From contig CM043944.1 of NCBI GenBank assembly GCA_014529385.2, forward strand, positions 54,095,268 through 54,159,267: 64,000 nt of DNA, in the 5' to 3' direction. Under the pieces are notes generated by a model that was not told the origin of the DNA, made no database searches, and saw only the letters and a list, made by a program, of their open reading frames with translations. The position numbers were made by a program, and so were the translations under genes. Shown one piece after another: positions 1-9,542 of the stretch. The DNA comes from Adiantum capillus-veneris (lineage: Eukaryota > Streptophyta > Polypodiopsida > Polypodiales > Pteridaceae). How positions within the stretch are numbered: position 1 is the first letter of the stretch; each line of letters starts with the position of its first letter.

Positions 1-88
1 CACAATGTACTTCTCATGACCAGCTACCTCATTCAGTATCTCATGACAGTGTACTTCTCATGACCAGCTACCTCATTCAGTATCTCAT
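1..88. repeat. 44-bp tandem duplication inside the RT region
   Basis: Bases 7-44 recur exactly at 51-88 (period 44). The unit covers the RT segment encoding NEVAGHEKYTV. Because 44 is not a multiple of 3, the duplication shifts the frame and makes the stop that ends the Tat-1 frame. It may be a real mutation or an assembly artefact. Confidence 0.9.
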
Positions 89-2309
89 CCTGAAATGGGA
101 GGGGAAAGTGATCTCTTTTTGTTGCCTCATTGAGTGGACGGTAATCCACACACACCCTCCACTTGCCGTTTTTCTTAGGAGTGACAACAACGGGAGAGAC
201 CCACTTTGAATTCTCCACTGGATAAATGAAACCTACTGCTAGAAGCTTTCTTACCTCCTTGAGTAAAGCCTGCTGCTTGATGGCTCCTAGCCTTTGTAGC
301 TTCAAAGCCTTAGGTGTGGCCTCTAGCTTCAACTCAATTTTGTGTTGAACAACATCTACTCCACGCACATCGGTGTAGTCTTTAGCAAAAAGCCTAGGAA
401 ATTTCCTTAACACACCTTTGAGCTCCTCTCTTTCATCCTTTGTAAGTGTTGTAGATAACATACCTTCTAGCATTCTTTCATCTTCCACTTTTTGGCTCTC
501 TTGGGAACCTACCTCTTCCAAACCTGGGCAAGAGGTCTCCTGGTTTTTTGGCTTAAACCTTACCCCCATGACTTCGATGGAAGACTCCTCTTCAGTAATG
601 CTGCCGCTACTTTCTCCTTCTGAAGTGCTATCGGTCCCCGTCTCACTTTGAGATGATTCTTCATGGAGCTCCTCTTCGCGTTGCTCCTTCATGTCAAAGA
701 CAACCTTCTTATGATTGCCATTCCTGCAAATTAGCTTTCCACTCTCCCAATCCTGCAAAGCTCGCATTTTCATTAGCCATGGTCTCCCTAGGATAAATGG
801 GTAACCATTTCCTTTGGTAGACATGACATAGAAATCCACTGCCTTCTTAATGCCAAAGGCCTCCACAAAAACATTTTTACAAATGCCTACGCACCTAGCG
901 TTGCTATTGTTTGCCATCTTGACTTTAATTTCAGGTGTCTCATGGATGTGCATGCCTAGTTTTTGCATGAATCCCTTTGTCATGATGCAAATTTGTGCAC
1001 CCCCATCCACTAGACCTTTCCTAACTAATCTTCCTTTGATGTAACAATCTAGCACATGTGTAATATCCTCATTCATTTTAGCATGTGCAATTTTTACAAC
1101 AGGCACACTCTCTTTTACCTTTCTCCTCGTGCTAACTGCCTTTGTTAAATCCCTCCTAACTTGTGGACATAATGCAAGAAACTGAGGCCATAAGATATCG
1201 GGACCCTTACCTCTCATGTCTTCCAACAGGTTGTATGGAGCCATACCATTTCCAAGAGGGAAGTCTTGGAGGTTGATACGACGTCGAGTCCTCTTAGCTT
1301 CCTTGGTCTCCTTTGCCTTCTTTTCTCGTCCATGATCACTTTGGGATGTAACTCCTTCTTTCTCCTTACCTTTCCCTCGGGCACGCTTAATGCCATTTGC
1401 TTCCATGTCAACCTCTCTTGAATTTTTCACCTCTACCACATGCACATTTGGGTCTGGAAAAGGTGGAACTCCTTCCACTCCTTGTGGAGGTGGTCTTGCT
1501 CCATTTGGCCTTTGTAGAAGCCGTGGTTGCTGACTAGTTCCTTCACCTGCATTCATCACTGGGTAATTCAAGTTAGGTCTCCTTGGCTCCCCACTGGGCC
1601 AAGGACAATTATACATCCCATGTCCAGACTCACCGCAATTCCAACATTGCAAGACTCTCCTAGGTCGTGAATCTCGCTCTTCAGACTTCTTTGCTTGTCC
1701 CTTTGGACCTACAGCTTGTGCAAGGTGAATTGACAGGCTGCTTAAAGATTCATTTAACTTCTCAATCACTTCCGCCGTTACCTCAGGAAGCTCCCTAGAT
1801 GTTGATGCTTGTGACTTACCTTTGGGTCTAAGACCTTGTATTGGAACCTCCCCCCTTAAGCACTTGAGTTTCCTATATTTCTCAGCAGCCCTAGTTTCAG
1901 CTGCATCAAAGGTAGCAGGTGCACCCGCCTCAACTTTTACCTTAAGGTCAGGAAAGAGTCCGGCTATGAACCTCTCCTTCTTTAGGAACTCTGCACCATC
2001 ACCAGGGTTAGCAACATTTCTCACCCATACAACCCAAAGACGTAGAAACTCTTGCTTGTACAAGTAGTAGTCATCTAAGTCTTTTTGCTTATGAGAAACA
2101 ATGTCTTGCCATAGTTTTTGAGTGTTTTGGGGATCAAAGAAGTATTTCTTGAAATGATTCAAAAATTCTGTGTAATTCCCCTTAACTTCCTCAGGCAAAG
2201 AGTCAAACCAAGTGCTAGCATCTTTTCTAAGGACCACCTCAAACATTTCTATACGTTCTTGATCAGTTACTATACTCTTGATACTGCAAGACATCTTGAA
2301 ATTCGCCAA
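33..2309 (-). CDS. Gag-protease-RT polyprotein (partial), Tat-like Gypsy
   Basis: Polyprotein of a Ty3/Gypsy element. Visible parts in order: retrotransposon Gag domain (about residues 20-150); CCHC zinc knuckle CWNCGESGHGMYNC (222-235), which would bind the element RNA; a basic linker; an aspartic protease with active-site motif LVDGGAQIC (DGGA at 435-438, instead of the common DTGA/DSGA); an acidic Ser/Glu-rich spacer; and the N-terminal part of reverse transcriptase with WRVCVDYRPLN and FPLPFQDEIL near the end. The frame starts at ATG 2309 and stops after residue 758 because a 44-bp tandem duplication (7-44 repeated at 51-88) shifts the frame inside RT. Without it the frame would continue past the window edge. 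Polyprotein identity is secure; functional state is unknown. Confidence 0.9.
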   Translation of the reverse strand: MANFKMSCSIKSIVTDQERIEMFEVVLRKDASTWFDSLPEEVKGNYTEFLNHFKKYFFDPQNTQKLWQDIVSHKQKDLDDYYLYKQEFLRLWVVWVRNVANPGDGAEFLKKERFIAGLFPDLKVKVEAGAPATFDAAETRAAEKYRKLKCLRGEVPIQGLRPKGKSQASTSRELPEVTAEVIEKLNESLSSLSIHLAQAVGPKGQAKKSEERDSRPRRVLQCWNCGESGHGMYNCPWPSGEPRRPNLNYPVMNAGEGTSQQPRLLQRPNGARPPPQGVEGVPPFPDPNVHVVEVKNSREVDMEANGIKRARGKGKEKEGVTSQSDHGREKKAKETKEAKRTRRRINLQDFPLGNGMAPYNLLEDMRGKGPDILWPQFLALCPQVRRDLTKAVSTRRKVKESVPVVKIAHAKMNEDITHVLDCYIKGRLVRKGLVDGGAQICIMTKGFMQKLGMHIHETPEIKVKMANNSNARCVGICKNVFVEAFGIKKAVDFYVMSTKGNGYPFILGRPWLMKMRALQDWESGKLICRNGNHKKVVFDMKEQREEELHEESSQSETGTDSTSEGESSGSITEEESSIEVMGVRFKPKNQETSCPGLEEVGSQESQKVEDERMLEGMLSTTLTKDEREELKGVLRKFPRLFAKDYTDVRGVDVVQHKIELKLEATPKALKLQRLGAIKQQALLKEVRKLLAVGFIYPVENSKWVSPVVVTPKKNGKWRVCVDYRPLNEATKRDHFPLPFQDEILNEVAGHEKYTVMRY

Positions 2310-2448
2310 AAATAATTCTGCATCCTCTTCAGGCTCTCCAAAGAAAAGAGGATATCAAGACATTTGGCGTTGGCTCTCCATTGAATTGATTCCAAAGTGA
2401 CACACGTTTTTGTTTTTTTCAATAATATTTTCTAAATTGCAATCTATT

Positions 2449-2667
2449 CTACAACAAAATAAAAATATTCACATCAAATGACCTATGATAATCAATAAGA
2501 GGTAGGATAACAGGGTTTGGTGATGCGAGAATTTCTCCTACTCTTTGGGCACCAAACATGAACACCATACGCTGTTGAAAATGGATTTTTCTATCAATTG
2601 CAATGTTTACTCTAATGTGTGGAGTGAAATGGAAGGGGAAAACCTCTATTCCTGGGCCATTATCCAT
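2449..2667 (-). CDS. Accessory small ORF, class I, upstream of Tat-1 gag
   Basis: A 72-residue ORF of unknown function lying 139 bp upstream of Tat-1 gag and just downstream of a second, related ORF (2689-2901). The protein family is not one I recognise. It shares, by hand alignment over 54 residues, 36 identities with the ORF at 14765-14989 and 31 with the ORF at 5282-5497, and 24 with its neighbour. Shared landmarks: VNI near residue 19, RK followed by QQ, LFG or MFG, SPNP, ILP, a Tyr, and a hydrophobic C-terminus starting at DV that is conserved right up to the stop codon. No signal peptide or zinc motif is seen. Conservation in separate elements argues that it is, or recently was, translated. 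Role is open. Confidence 0.7.
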   Translation of the reverse strand: MDNGPGIEVFPFHFTPHIRVNIAIDRKIHFQQRMVFMFGAQRVGEILASPNPVILPLIDYHRSFDVNIFILL

Positions 2668-2688
2668 GGTCTATGCATGCCTTAATTC

Positions 2689-2901
2689 TTAAAACAAAAC
2701 AAGAATATAGACGTCCAGACTAAGGTTGTACCTAATGAGAGGCAAAATAAAAGGATTCACTGAAGCGTTTATTTCAGCCAACCTACGAGGGCCCAAAATT
2801 CTACGAATTACTCGTTGAAATTGTAACTTAGTACTAACAATTATGTGAACCTTTTGCCTTACAATGGGAATAAAAGGATCATACAAATTCTCGTGATTCA
2901 T
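2689..2901 (-). CDS. Accessory small ORF, class II, upstream of Tat-1 gag
   Basis: A 70-residue ORF starting about 64 bp after the priming site of Tat-1, so it would be the first ORF on the element RNA. By hand it has 45 of 70 identities with the ORF at 14556-14768, including the shared start MN-x-E-x-LY, the block IIVSTKLQFQR, INxS, NPFILP, IRY and the C-terminal LDV followed by a VLF end. It is also related to the class I ORF next to it (24 of 54). The pair therefore looks like an old duplication kept in the element. Function unknown; not a Gag, protease or envelope that I can recognise. Confidence 0.7.
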   Translation of the reverse strand: MNHENLYDPFIPIVRQKVHIIVSTKLQFQRVIRRILGPRRLAEINASVNPFILPLIRYNLSLDVYILVLF

Positions 2902-2964
2902 GCAACCTACTTGACTATGCTAAAGGTTGAACCTACACAAAAACATACACAAGCCCTCCTCCGT

Positions 2965-2974
2965 GGGGGCACCA
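2965..2974 (-). promoter_or_regulatory. Primer-binding site of Tat-1
   Basis: On the minus strand the sequence TGGTGCCCCC follows a CA-ending segment (CA at 2980-2979) with a four-base spacer. The same site, with nine further shared bases, occurs next to the LTR of Tat-3 (35255-35264). A second TGGTGCCCC at 3136-3128 is an alternative. The complementary tRNA could not be assigned. Confidence 0.5.
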
Positions 2975-3242
2975 AAATTGAGGTGGTCCGGGGAGGGCAA
3001 CAAGAGAGGCGACATCTAAACACCCCTCAAGGCTCCCGCACTGCTCAATTGGGGATGGGGGCAACCACAAGCACAACACAACAACCAACCCACAACCAAT
3101 AACCCACAGCCAAACCCAAACAAGATAGGGGCACCACCTAGTTAGAGAGCGAACTAGGACGCAAAAGAGGAGAATCCCTTAGCAAAACAAGTGAGAACGA
3201 AGGGTACACTATCACTAATTTAAATGCTACAAATACACACAC

Positions 3243-3244
<2 letters not shown>

Positions 3245-3282
<38 letters not shown>
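3245..3282. repeat. (CA)n microsatellite in Tat-1 LTR
   Basis: About 19 uninterrupted CA units. Lies within the transcribed part of the LTR if the TATA box at 3861-3852 is used. Confidence 0.95.
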
Positions 3283-3286
<4 letters not shown>

Positions 3287-3851
3287 AAAGAGAGAGATGT
3301 TTGTGCAAGAATTTAGCTTCAATTTTAATGATTGACGTGGGTGTATGAACAACTTGGAGGAGAGTCAAGAGACACGATTAAGTTTGATGATGTTGCAATC
3401 TACACATTATCTTAGGGTTATGGGAGACCTCTCACCATACAACCCTCTTATAATGTTTTCCCAAGCAACAAAAACAAACACAAGAGCTCTTGAGTCACAT
3501 ACAAGCAGATACTACAAAAGAATCTCAAAATGAAAACGCGTCACCTTAAACCAAACAAGATGAGGTTGCCAAGAGTGAATTGGAGAGACTCAAGAGAGTT
3601 TTGACCCGCGATTTGCACCCAACTTATTGATTAAATTGATTCACAAGAGTAGGTACAACTTTGATTGGATGTTATGAATCACTCACTCCCTTGCAATGTT
3701 ACAACTAGCTCAAAGAAGCTTTCCTATACACCACATGTAATGGTGCATAGAGAGCTCACTCTCACTCCCTAAAACTAAGATGGTGAATGGCACGCTCAAA
3801 GTAGTGAGCAATAGTGTAGGGATCCTTGCCCTTTACAAAGGGAGAAGGGCT

Positions 3852-3861
3852 CTATTTATAG
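3852..3861 (-). promoter_or_regulatory. TATA-like box in Tat-1 LTR
   Basis: CTATAAATAG on the minus strand, in the LTR. A closely similar box with similar flanks (CTATAAAAAG) lies at 15621-15612 in the Tat-remnant LTR. This supports transcription toward the accessory ORFs and gag. Confidence 0.5.
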
Positions 3862-3950
3862 GTGAGGAGAGCTCTAATTAGGATTATACCTAATCAACAT
3901 TTTCATAGAAAATCATGTTTATGAAATTTTTTATATGTTCTTATGAGAGT

Positions 3951-4734
3951 GGGGCTCTCTTGTCTCTTGAGTCACATGGATGTGGGTTCAAGAGGAGAGA
4001 ATTATTGAGGTGAAATAGAGAAGATTCTAGAGAGGTGAGTGATTTTTTGTGTGAGGTTGCCTACTCCACGGTAGAGTAGAGTGGGTGCAATTTACAAAAA
4101 AAAGGTTAGCAGTTAGTGTTAGTAGTTTGAAGTTAGTAGGATGGGGTAGAAGTACATGGCATATGCACTCAAGGTGCATTATATGATTTATACAATGATA
4201 AAAAGTAAGAGAATAATGAGAATATACACAATTTGGTGGAAACCACAAGATGTAAATGAAATTTTTCACCTTCTTCTCTTGCAAGTAAATGAAAATAATA
4301 TAATAAACATGACTAAGAAAGTAGAAATGAATTTTTTTGTTTTCACGAGGGTGAGGGTGAAAATGTGGGGGTGATTTATATAAAAGAAAAATATGAGGTT
4401 AGGGTATGTACACATTGGCAAATAATACACTTATGGTGCAAGAGGATGAAAGAAGGCATACATAAGCTTAATAAAACACACACCTAGGTATAAATATTTA
4501 AATAAAATATCAAAATAATTATAAAAATCCCTATATTTAGGCCATATATATAATGAAACATTTACACACAAAGAGGCCATAATATACCTTTTTTTAATTA
4601 TTTTTTTATTTTTTGGCTCAACTAGCCCAGTGACTAGCTAATTGAGGGTTTTTAAGAAAATACGAGAAAAGTCCTCTAACTCACACACGCCTATATACAG
4701 TGAAATGGTAGGGATAGCCATAGTGTTTGGGTGA
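3951..4734. other. Intergenic or LTR-derived, AT-rich, no gene seen
   Basis: Lies between the two head-to-head Tat-like elements. It should contain the outer part of the Tat-1 LTR and the 5' LTR of Tat-2, but no repeated ends could be matched, so neither boundary is fixed. A TATA-like GTATAAATATTTAA is at about 4488-4501 on the plus strand. No ORF with family resemblance was found. Confidence 0.4.
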
Positions 4735-4759
4735 ATTTGGTAGGGTGAGGTAGCTCACT

Positions 4760-5259
4760 ATGACAATTAATAATAGCCAAAAAATGGCTATCACCAGCTT
4801 GCTAAAGAGGAAGTCATTCGAAGCTAAGCGGCGGAAGGTCGCCTACCGATTTGCACGACCCATGCGAGTGCTACCAGTCCACTTCGACAATCCTGAAGAA
4901 GAAGTGGTAAGAAGATTCCCATGTCCTAGGAAAGAGTGGTTCGGCTACTGCTCTCGCTGTTTTGGAAGACGGGTAGAGGATCTTCGTCCTCTCCCTGTAC
5001 AACTTATCCTGAAGAAGCTCTCTACCACGGGTGAAACCCAGTGGGATGGGGACGAGTTGCAACTGAATGGAGGAGAATCATGCAGCACGCCGACTACGGA
5101 AATTACCTGTAATTGCTACTAGCCAAGAAGTTGGGAGTGGTCAGACGCGTCGCCATCACCCCGTACGTGCTGAGCGACGAAGGAAAGGTAGAGCCCATGA
5201 AAGGCGACGACCTCCTGTGGATGTGCCGACTCATCAACACTGGCACGGTAAGAGTATAA
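4760..5259 (+). pseudogene. Unknown ORF upstream of accessory ORF in Tat-2 (frame-broken)
   Basis: Protein-like sequence before the class I ORF of Tat-2. The first part, 4760-5122, encodes 120 residues rich in Arg/Lys (for example LLKRKSFEAKRRKVAYRF). The reading then appears to move to another frame: 5080-5259 reads MQHADYGNYL, stop, then LLAKKLGVVRRVAI and MKGDDLLWMCRLINTGTV. The second part looks coding in composition, so a frameshift near 5070-5090 plus one stop is the simplest view. No relative was found in Tat-1 or Tat-3 and I do not recognise the family. It could correspond in position to ORF1 of Ogre-type Tat elements, but I see no sequence proof. Confidence 0.4.
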
Positions 5260-5281
5260 GTAAGTACTCCACCCTCTGTGC

Positions 5282-5497
5282 ATGATGGAAAACGGGCCGA
5301 CAGCATTCTTGTTCAGATTCCTGCAGCATATGCATGTGAATATCTATGTAGATAGGAAATTCTCTTACCAACAGAAGATCGTATACCTATTTGGTGCGGC
5401 GATACTAGGAGAAATCCTTAATTCCCCAAACCCTATCATTCTCCCCATATTGAATTACCATCATTCCTTTAATGTTTATATCTTTATCGTGTTTTAA
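5282..5497 (+). CDS. Accessory small ORF, class I, upstream of Tat-2 gag
   Basis: A 71-residue intact ORF 76 bp before the Tat-2 gag start. It belongs to the same unrecognised family as 2449-2667 (31 of 54 identities by hand), with VNIYVDRK, QQK, LFG, SPNPIILP and a C-terminal YIFIVF directly before the stop. It stays open although the gag-pol of the same element carries many stops, which could be chance for so short a frame or could hint at constraint. Only one class I copy is seen here; no class II copy was found in Tat-2. Function unknown. Confidence 0.65.
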   Translation: MMENGPTAFLFRFLQHMHVNIYVDRKFSYQQKIVYLFGAAILGEILNSPNPIILPILNYHHSFNVYIFIVF

Positions 5498-5573
5498 CCC
5501 ATCCACCCAATCCTGTAAAAAGCCGCTACTGTTGTTAATAAAAAAAAAAGTTTGTAATTTCTTGGGTCACTAC

Positions 5574-6539
5574 CATGGCAAGTGTTTCTTTCCCCACATT
5601 CAGTGGAAAGAAGGGAGAAGATCTCACCATTGACTTTTTGGATGATTTTGACATTGCTTGTATCATTTCCAACAAAGATGACGATGCTTCACGACTTTGA
5701 ATTTTTCCTCTACTAATGAAAGTAGAGGCCAAGTCCTGGTATAATGCATTTCCCCAGGCTACCAAGAATGCATGGGATGTGTTAATAGTTGCTTTTGTAA
5801 CGAGGTTTGGTGGAGGCACAACCTCGGAGAAGCTATGGCAGCTACTGACGGAATTGAAGCAAGGAGGTATGCTAGAGTATGCCACCTACGAGTCCAAATT
5901 TGTGGACTTATGGGAGAGATGGGTTGCCTCACTGGAGGAAGGTGAAGGAGCACCTAATTTCCTAAGGAAGGACCGTTTCATTGCTGGTCTATGGTCGCCG
6001 CTTAGAGAGAAGGTGAAGGGAAGGTTTTCTGCAACATAAGAGTTGGCAGTCGAAGTAGCCCGCCTTAAAGACAAGAAGCTGCGCATGCAAGCAAGAGTAA
6101 ACAAGTCAGAGGAAACAAGCTCCGCCCGACCAACCCTAGTGACTACAACAGCCAGTCATAGAACCCAACCACAAGAGGCATCAGAAGAGCAGCAAGACCT
6201 GCTGAGTCGCATCACCACCCAACTAGAGAGTTTATCTGTGCATTTGGTGCAGCAAGGGCATGCACCTGTCAGGAATCCAGAACAAGGAAGAGGACAACGA
6301 AGGCAGAACCAAGAGTACCACTGTTACAACTGCGGGGAAGACGGCCATGGAATGTACTACTGTCCACATCCAAGGAGGCAAAATTTCAATAGAGGGGGGA
6401 GACAGAATCAGATCTCTTCGCCAAGAGCAAGACCACCACCACCTAGACAACCAGGGCCGATCCCACCGGTCCAAATCCTTCGACCACCTGTATAACAACA
6501 ACCACCACCCCAATCTCTCATTCCATCACTATCCCCACC
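5574..6539 (+). pseudogene. Tat-2 gag, broken
   Basis: Gag starting at ATG 5574 (MASVSFPTFSG). In-frame stops are at 5697-5699 (TGA), 6037-6039 (TAA) and 6493-6495 (TAA). The Gag domain is clear in the piece 5716-6039 (WYNAFP, FLRKDRFIAGLW) and matches Tat-1 Gag. A CCHC zinc knuckle CYNCGEDGHGMYYC lies at about 6322-6363, followed by a Pro-rich tail. It would have packaged the element RNA; with these stops a full protein cannot be made. Confidence 0.8.
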
Positions 6540-6546
6540 ACCTGCT

Positions 6547-7352
6547 GTGAACCAAGCGGTGAATGTTATTAGCTTGGAGGCTAAAGGGAAGACAAAGGTA
6601 GAAGAATCAGTTCGAGAGAAGCACAAAGGGAAAGCAAAGATAGAAGAAGTGGATGCTATGGGAGTGAAGTGTGCCAGGCACGAGGAGGCCTCTCAAAGAG
6701 AAGAGAAGATGAAAGGGAAGGCCGAGTCTAGCAAGCAAGCAACTAAACCACGACGGAAAATAGACATCGTGGACTTCTCACTAGGTGAGTATGCAAAACC
6801 CTATGAATTAGTTCAGGATGTGTTAATGTAGGGCCCGAAGATAACTTGGCCCAATTACTCCACCTTGCACCAAGGATGAGGAGGCAATGGACAAAAATGG
6901 TAAGTACCAGGAAATCAAGACCCAGGATAGCTGGGGCTATCTCTGGAAGGGATCTCGACGACATCCTACCGACCATGGATGCTCACATCAAGGGGCAAAG
7001 AATCTCAAACGTCTACATAGATGGTGGCGCGCAAATATGCGTTATAAGTGAAAAGATGATGCACCATCTAGGTCTAGAGGTAAGTAGGCCGGCACCCTGC
7101 CGAGCCAAAATGGCAAACAATGTAAGAGTAAAATGCGTAGGCATTGTGAATGCGGTCAAAGTAAAAGCATTCAATACAGAAGTGGAGGAAGACATCTTTG
7201 TCATGCCACACAAAGGGGAGGGCTACCCCATCATTCTTGGGAGGCCTTGGCTTATGGCTATGGAGGCTAAAGAAGATTGGAGCACCAGAATGATTCAGAT
7301 GAAGGACGATAAAGGAAAGTCCATATTCTACAACATGAGGACTGTAAAGTAG
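6547..7352 (+). pseudogene. Tat-2 protease region, broken
   Basis: A Lys/Glu-rich linker (6547-6831, ending in a stop) is followed after a frame change by the aspartic protease (6846-7352). Active-site motif VYIDGGAQICVI at about 7009-7044, same DGGAQ variant as Tat-1 and Tat-3, and a downstream ILGRPWL motif typical of the end of Gypsy proteases. A stop ends the piece at 7350-7352, before the acidic spacer. Confidence 0.75.
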
Positions 7353-7358
7353 CACAAC

Positions 7359-8389
7359 ATGATCTTGGAGGCTTCAGAAGATGAGTCCACCAACGACTAT
7401 TCGTCTGTCTCAGGAGAAGAAACAACCACCAGCGATGGAAGTGACAGTAGCATCGAAGTGATAGGGGTCATTCTTAAAGATCCAAAAAGACTGACACAAT
7501 CTGAAACACCCCCGACAAACCAAGAGGAATCATCAAGTACGCAGTCCTTGGACGATGAAAGTAAGTTACAAAAAATGCTCTCAAAGGAGTTAACAAATGA
7601 AGAAAGGAGGGAGTATGTCTCCATGCTAGGTAACTTCACTACTTTGTTCATTGATGGCTATGATAAGATCACAGGAGTTACAGTAGTGCAAGACCACATA
7701 AAACTCAAGGAAGGCAGTAAACCCGTAGTGCAAAAGCTCAGAAGACTTGGACTAATCCAACAAGAGGCACTACTTAATGAAGTGAGAAGTTTTCTACAAG
7801 CAGGTTTCATCTACCCTGTCGAAGACTCAGAGTGGGTCTCCCCAATAGTAGTCACAAAAAAAAAACGTAAGTGGAGAGTCTGTGTGGACTATAAACCTCT
7901 CAATGCATCCACGAAGAGGGATCACTTTCCCCTCCCATTCCAGGATGAAATACTCAATGAAGTGGCGGGTCACGAATGATACACAGTGTGCGATGGCTAC
8001 TCAGGATACTTCCAGATTAGCATTGCGGAAGAAGATCAGAAGAAGACAACCTTCATCACACCTTGGGGATGCTTTGCTTACAGATGACGCCATTTGGCCT
8101 CACTAATGCCCCGGCCACATTTCAATGCTATGTGACCTTTGTTTTCCAACCTTACTTTGGAACATCAATACGGGTTTTCATAGATGATTTTTGCATCTGT
8201 AGTTCACGAGCCCTTCATTTAAGAAAAGTCTATGATGGCTTAACCAAGCTGCAAACTTTGGGTGGCCAGCTCAACGTGGATAAGTGTCACATTGGTGAAA
8301 GCAAATTCACTCTCCTTGGCCATGTAATTTCAGCAAAATGGATTGAGGCTGACCCTAGCAAGATTCAAGCCCTGGTATCTTTGTCGTAA
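7359..8389 (+). pseudogene. Tat-2 reverse transcriptase, broken
   Basis: Acidic spacer then RT. Visible motifs: GFIYPVEDSEWVSPIVV, WRVCVDYKPLN, FPLPFQDEIL; a TGA at 7977-7979; then CDGYSGYFQI, ITPWGCFAY, a frame change near 8085, [12 protein letters not shown], and the catalytic block FIDDF (the YxDD site) at about 8180. The piece ends in a stop at 8387-8389 after the thumb motif LGHVIS. RT would copy element RNA to DNA; this copy is inactive. Confidence 0.85.
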
Positions 8390-8394
8390 CCCAC

Positions 8395-9173
8395 CACCGC
8401 TAAGCAGCTGGTTTCTTTCCTTCAGAAGGTAAGATACTTAAGCAGGTTCATTCACTTGCTATCTCAAGTGGTCCTTCCCCTACAACAACTCACCCAGAGG
8501 GATGTCTTCTCATGGAGTGAAGAGAATGAGCAACAATTTACTGAAGTAAAGAAAATCCTAGCTAAGCTTCCCACCATTTCACCTCCTACGTGGGACGAGC
8601 CATTTTATGTGAACCCTAGTGTAGGAAGTGATACACTCGGAGCTATGCTAATGCAAAAGGACCCCCAAACTTCTTTCATGCATCCTATTTACTTCTCTAG
8701 TCGTGTCATGACCCCCTCAGAAAAGGGATTTACCGAAGTAGAACACATGGTTTTGACACTAATGTTTGCTCTGGCACTAATGTTTGCTACCTCAAAGTTC
8801 CGCTCCTATCTCCTGCCTAGACCCTTTGGAATTCTTGACGATGGAAGAGATTCTCCCATATGTAATGCGACACATGGATGTATCATCTAGGATCTCTAAG
8901 TGGGTAATTAGATTACAAGAGTTTGACTACACCATGCAAGTAGAAAACTCCACCAGGGCTAGTTTAGTGGGAATTCTCACTCATCGTCACTATGAGAAGA
9001 GGTTGAAGGTCAACACGGAAGCAAAGGAAGAAACACCAATGGTAGAGAGTCCTAGGCTAGAAAGAGCTCACTCACTTTTCTTTGATGGAGCATACAAGAG
9101 AACAGTGGACCAGTCTGCGACTGGCATAGTCATTTTCAATGGACAACAAGAGAGAGTATTCTACATCTGGTAG
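8395..9173 (+). pseudogene. Tat-2 RT connection, first RNase H and start of second RNase H
   Basis: Begins with the segment after RT (VSFLQKVRYLSRF). The 8456-8890 frame carries YVNPSVGSDTLGAMLMQ, matching the start of the Ty3-type RNase H, and IYFSSRVMTPSEKGFTEVE. It shifts frame near 8790-8880 and continues with SRISKWVIRLQEFDYTM. From about 9058 the second, archaeal-type RNase H starts with LFFDGAYKR, retaining its first catalytic Asp. A TAG interrupts it at 9171-9173. Confidence 0.75.
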
Positions 9174-9542
9174 TTGTTACACTCCCACTCCAAAAATGAA
9201 GCAGAATATGCAGCCCTAATTCTTGGGTTGGAACAGTGTATTTCAGAAGGAATTCAACACCTAAATGTGTTTGGAGATGCTTTGCTTTTGATAAGGCAGA
9301 TAAATGGCACTCGGGTTTGTAAGAATCAGGTTTTACTTGGTCAACTACGCCAAGTTAAGGATCTTCTAAGGAAGTTTGAAGCAGTGAAACTATTTCATAT
9401 CCCCATAGTAGAAAATCAGGAGGCAGATGCTCTATCCAAGGAAAGAATACAAGACGTTCCCGTAGGAGCCATCAAACTGAAGCTACCCCTCTTTCAAGGT
9501 AGTGATGCTATGCATGATATCATCAGCTTTCTAGATACATGA
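9174..9542 (+). pseudogene. Tat-2 second (archaeal-type) RNase H, C-terminal part
   Basis: Directly continues the preceding frame after one stop codon. It shows SKNEAEYAALILGL (catalytic Glu), VFGDALLLI (Asp) and NQEADALSK (Asp), the expected acidic residues of a second RNase H between the degenerate Ty3 RNase H and integrase. Such a dual RNase H is known from Tat-lineage plant Gypsy elements. Confidence 0.8.

Larger units (their letters stand above)
1..3950 (-). mobile_element. Tat-1: 5' part of a Tat-like Ty3/Gypsy LTR retrotransposon
   Basis: Read on the minus strand the order is LTR (about 3950 to 2979), priming site (2974-2965), two small accessory ORFs (2901-2689 and 2667-2449), then a long gag-protease-RT frame from 2309 that leaves the window at base 1. 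The Tat-like assignment comes from close protein similarity to Tat-2, which has a second RNase H; the RNase H of Tat-1 itself lies outside the window. The 758-codon frame has no internal stop until the duplication near base 45, so this copy is less decayed than Tat-2. The outer (right) LTR edge could not be fixed because the partner LTR is outside the window. Confidence 0.85.
2979..3950 (-). repeat. 5' LTR of Tat-1 (outer edge uncertain)
   Basis: Non-coding stretch upstream of the priming site. It holds a TATA-like box on the minus strand (CTATAAATAG, 3861-3852) followed, in that direction, by a leader and a (CA)n array (3245-3282). The layout, TATA box then short leader then microsatellite then priming site, matches the Tat-remnant LTR around 15.07-15.76 kb. 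The right-hand edge is a guess because no partner LTR is in the window. Confidence 0.5.
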
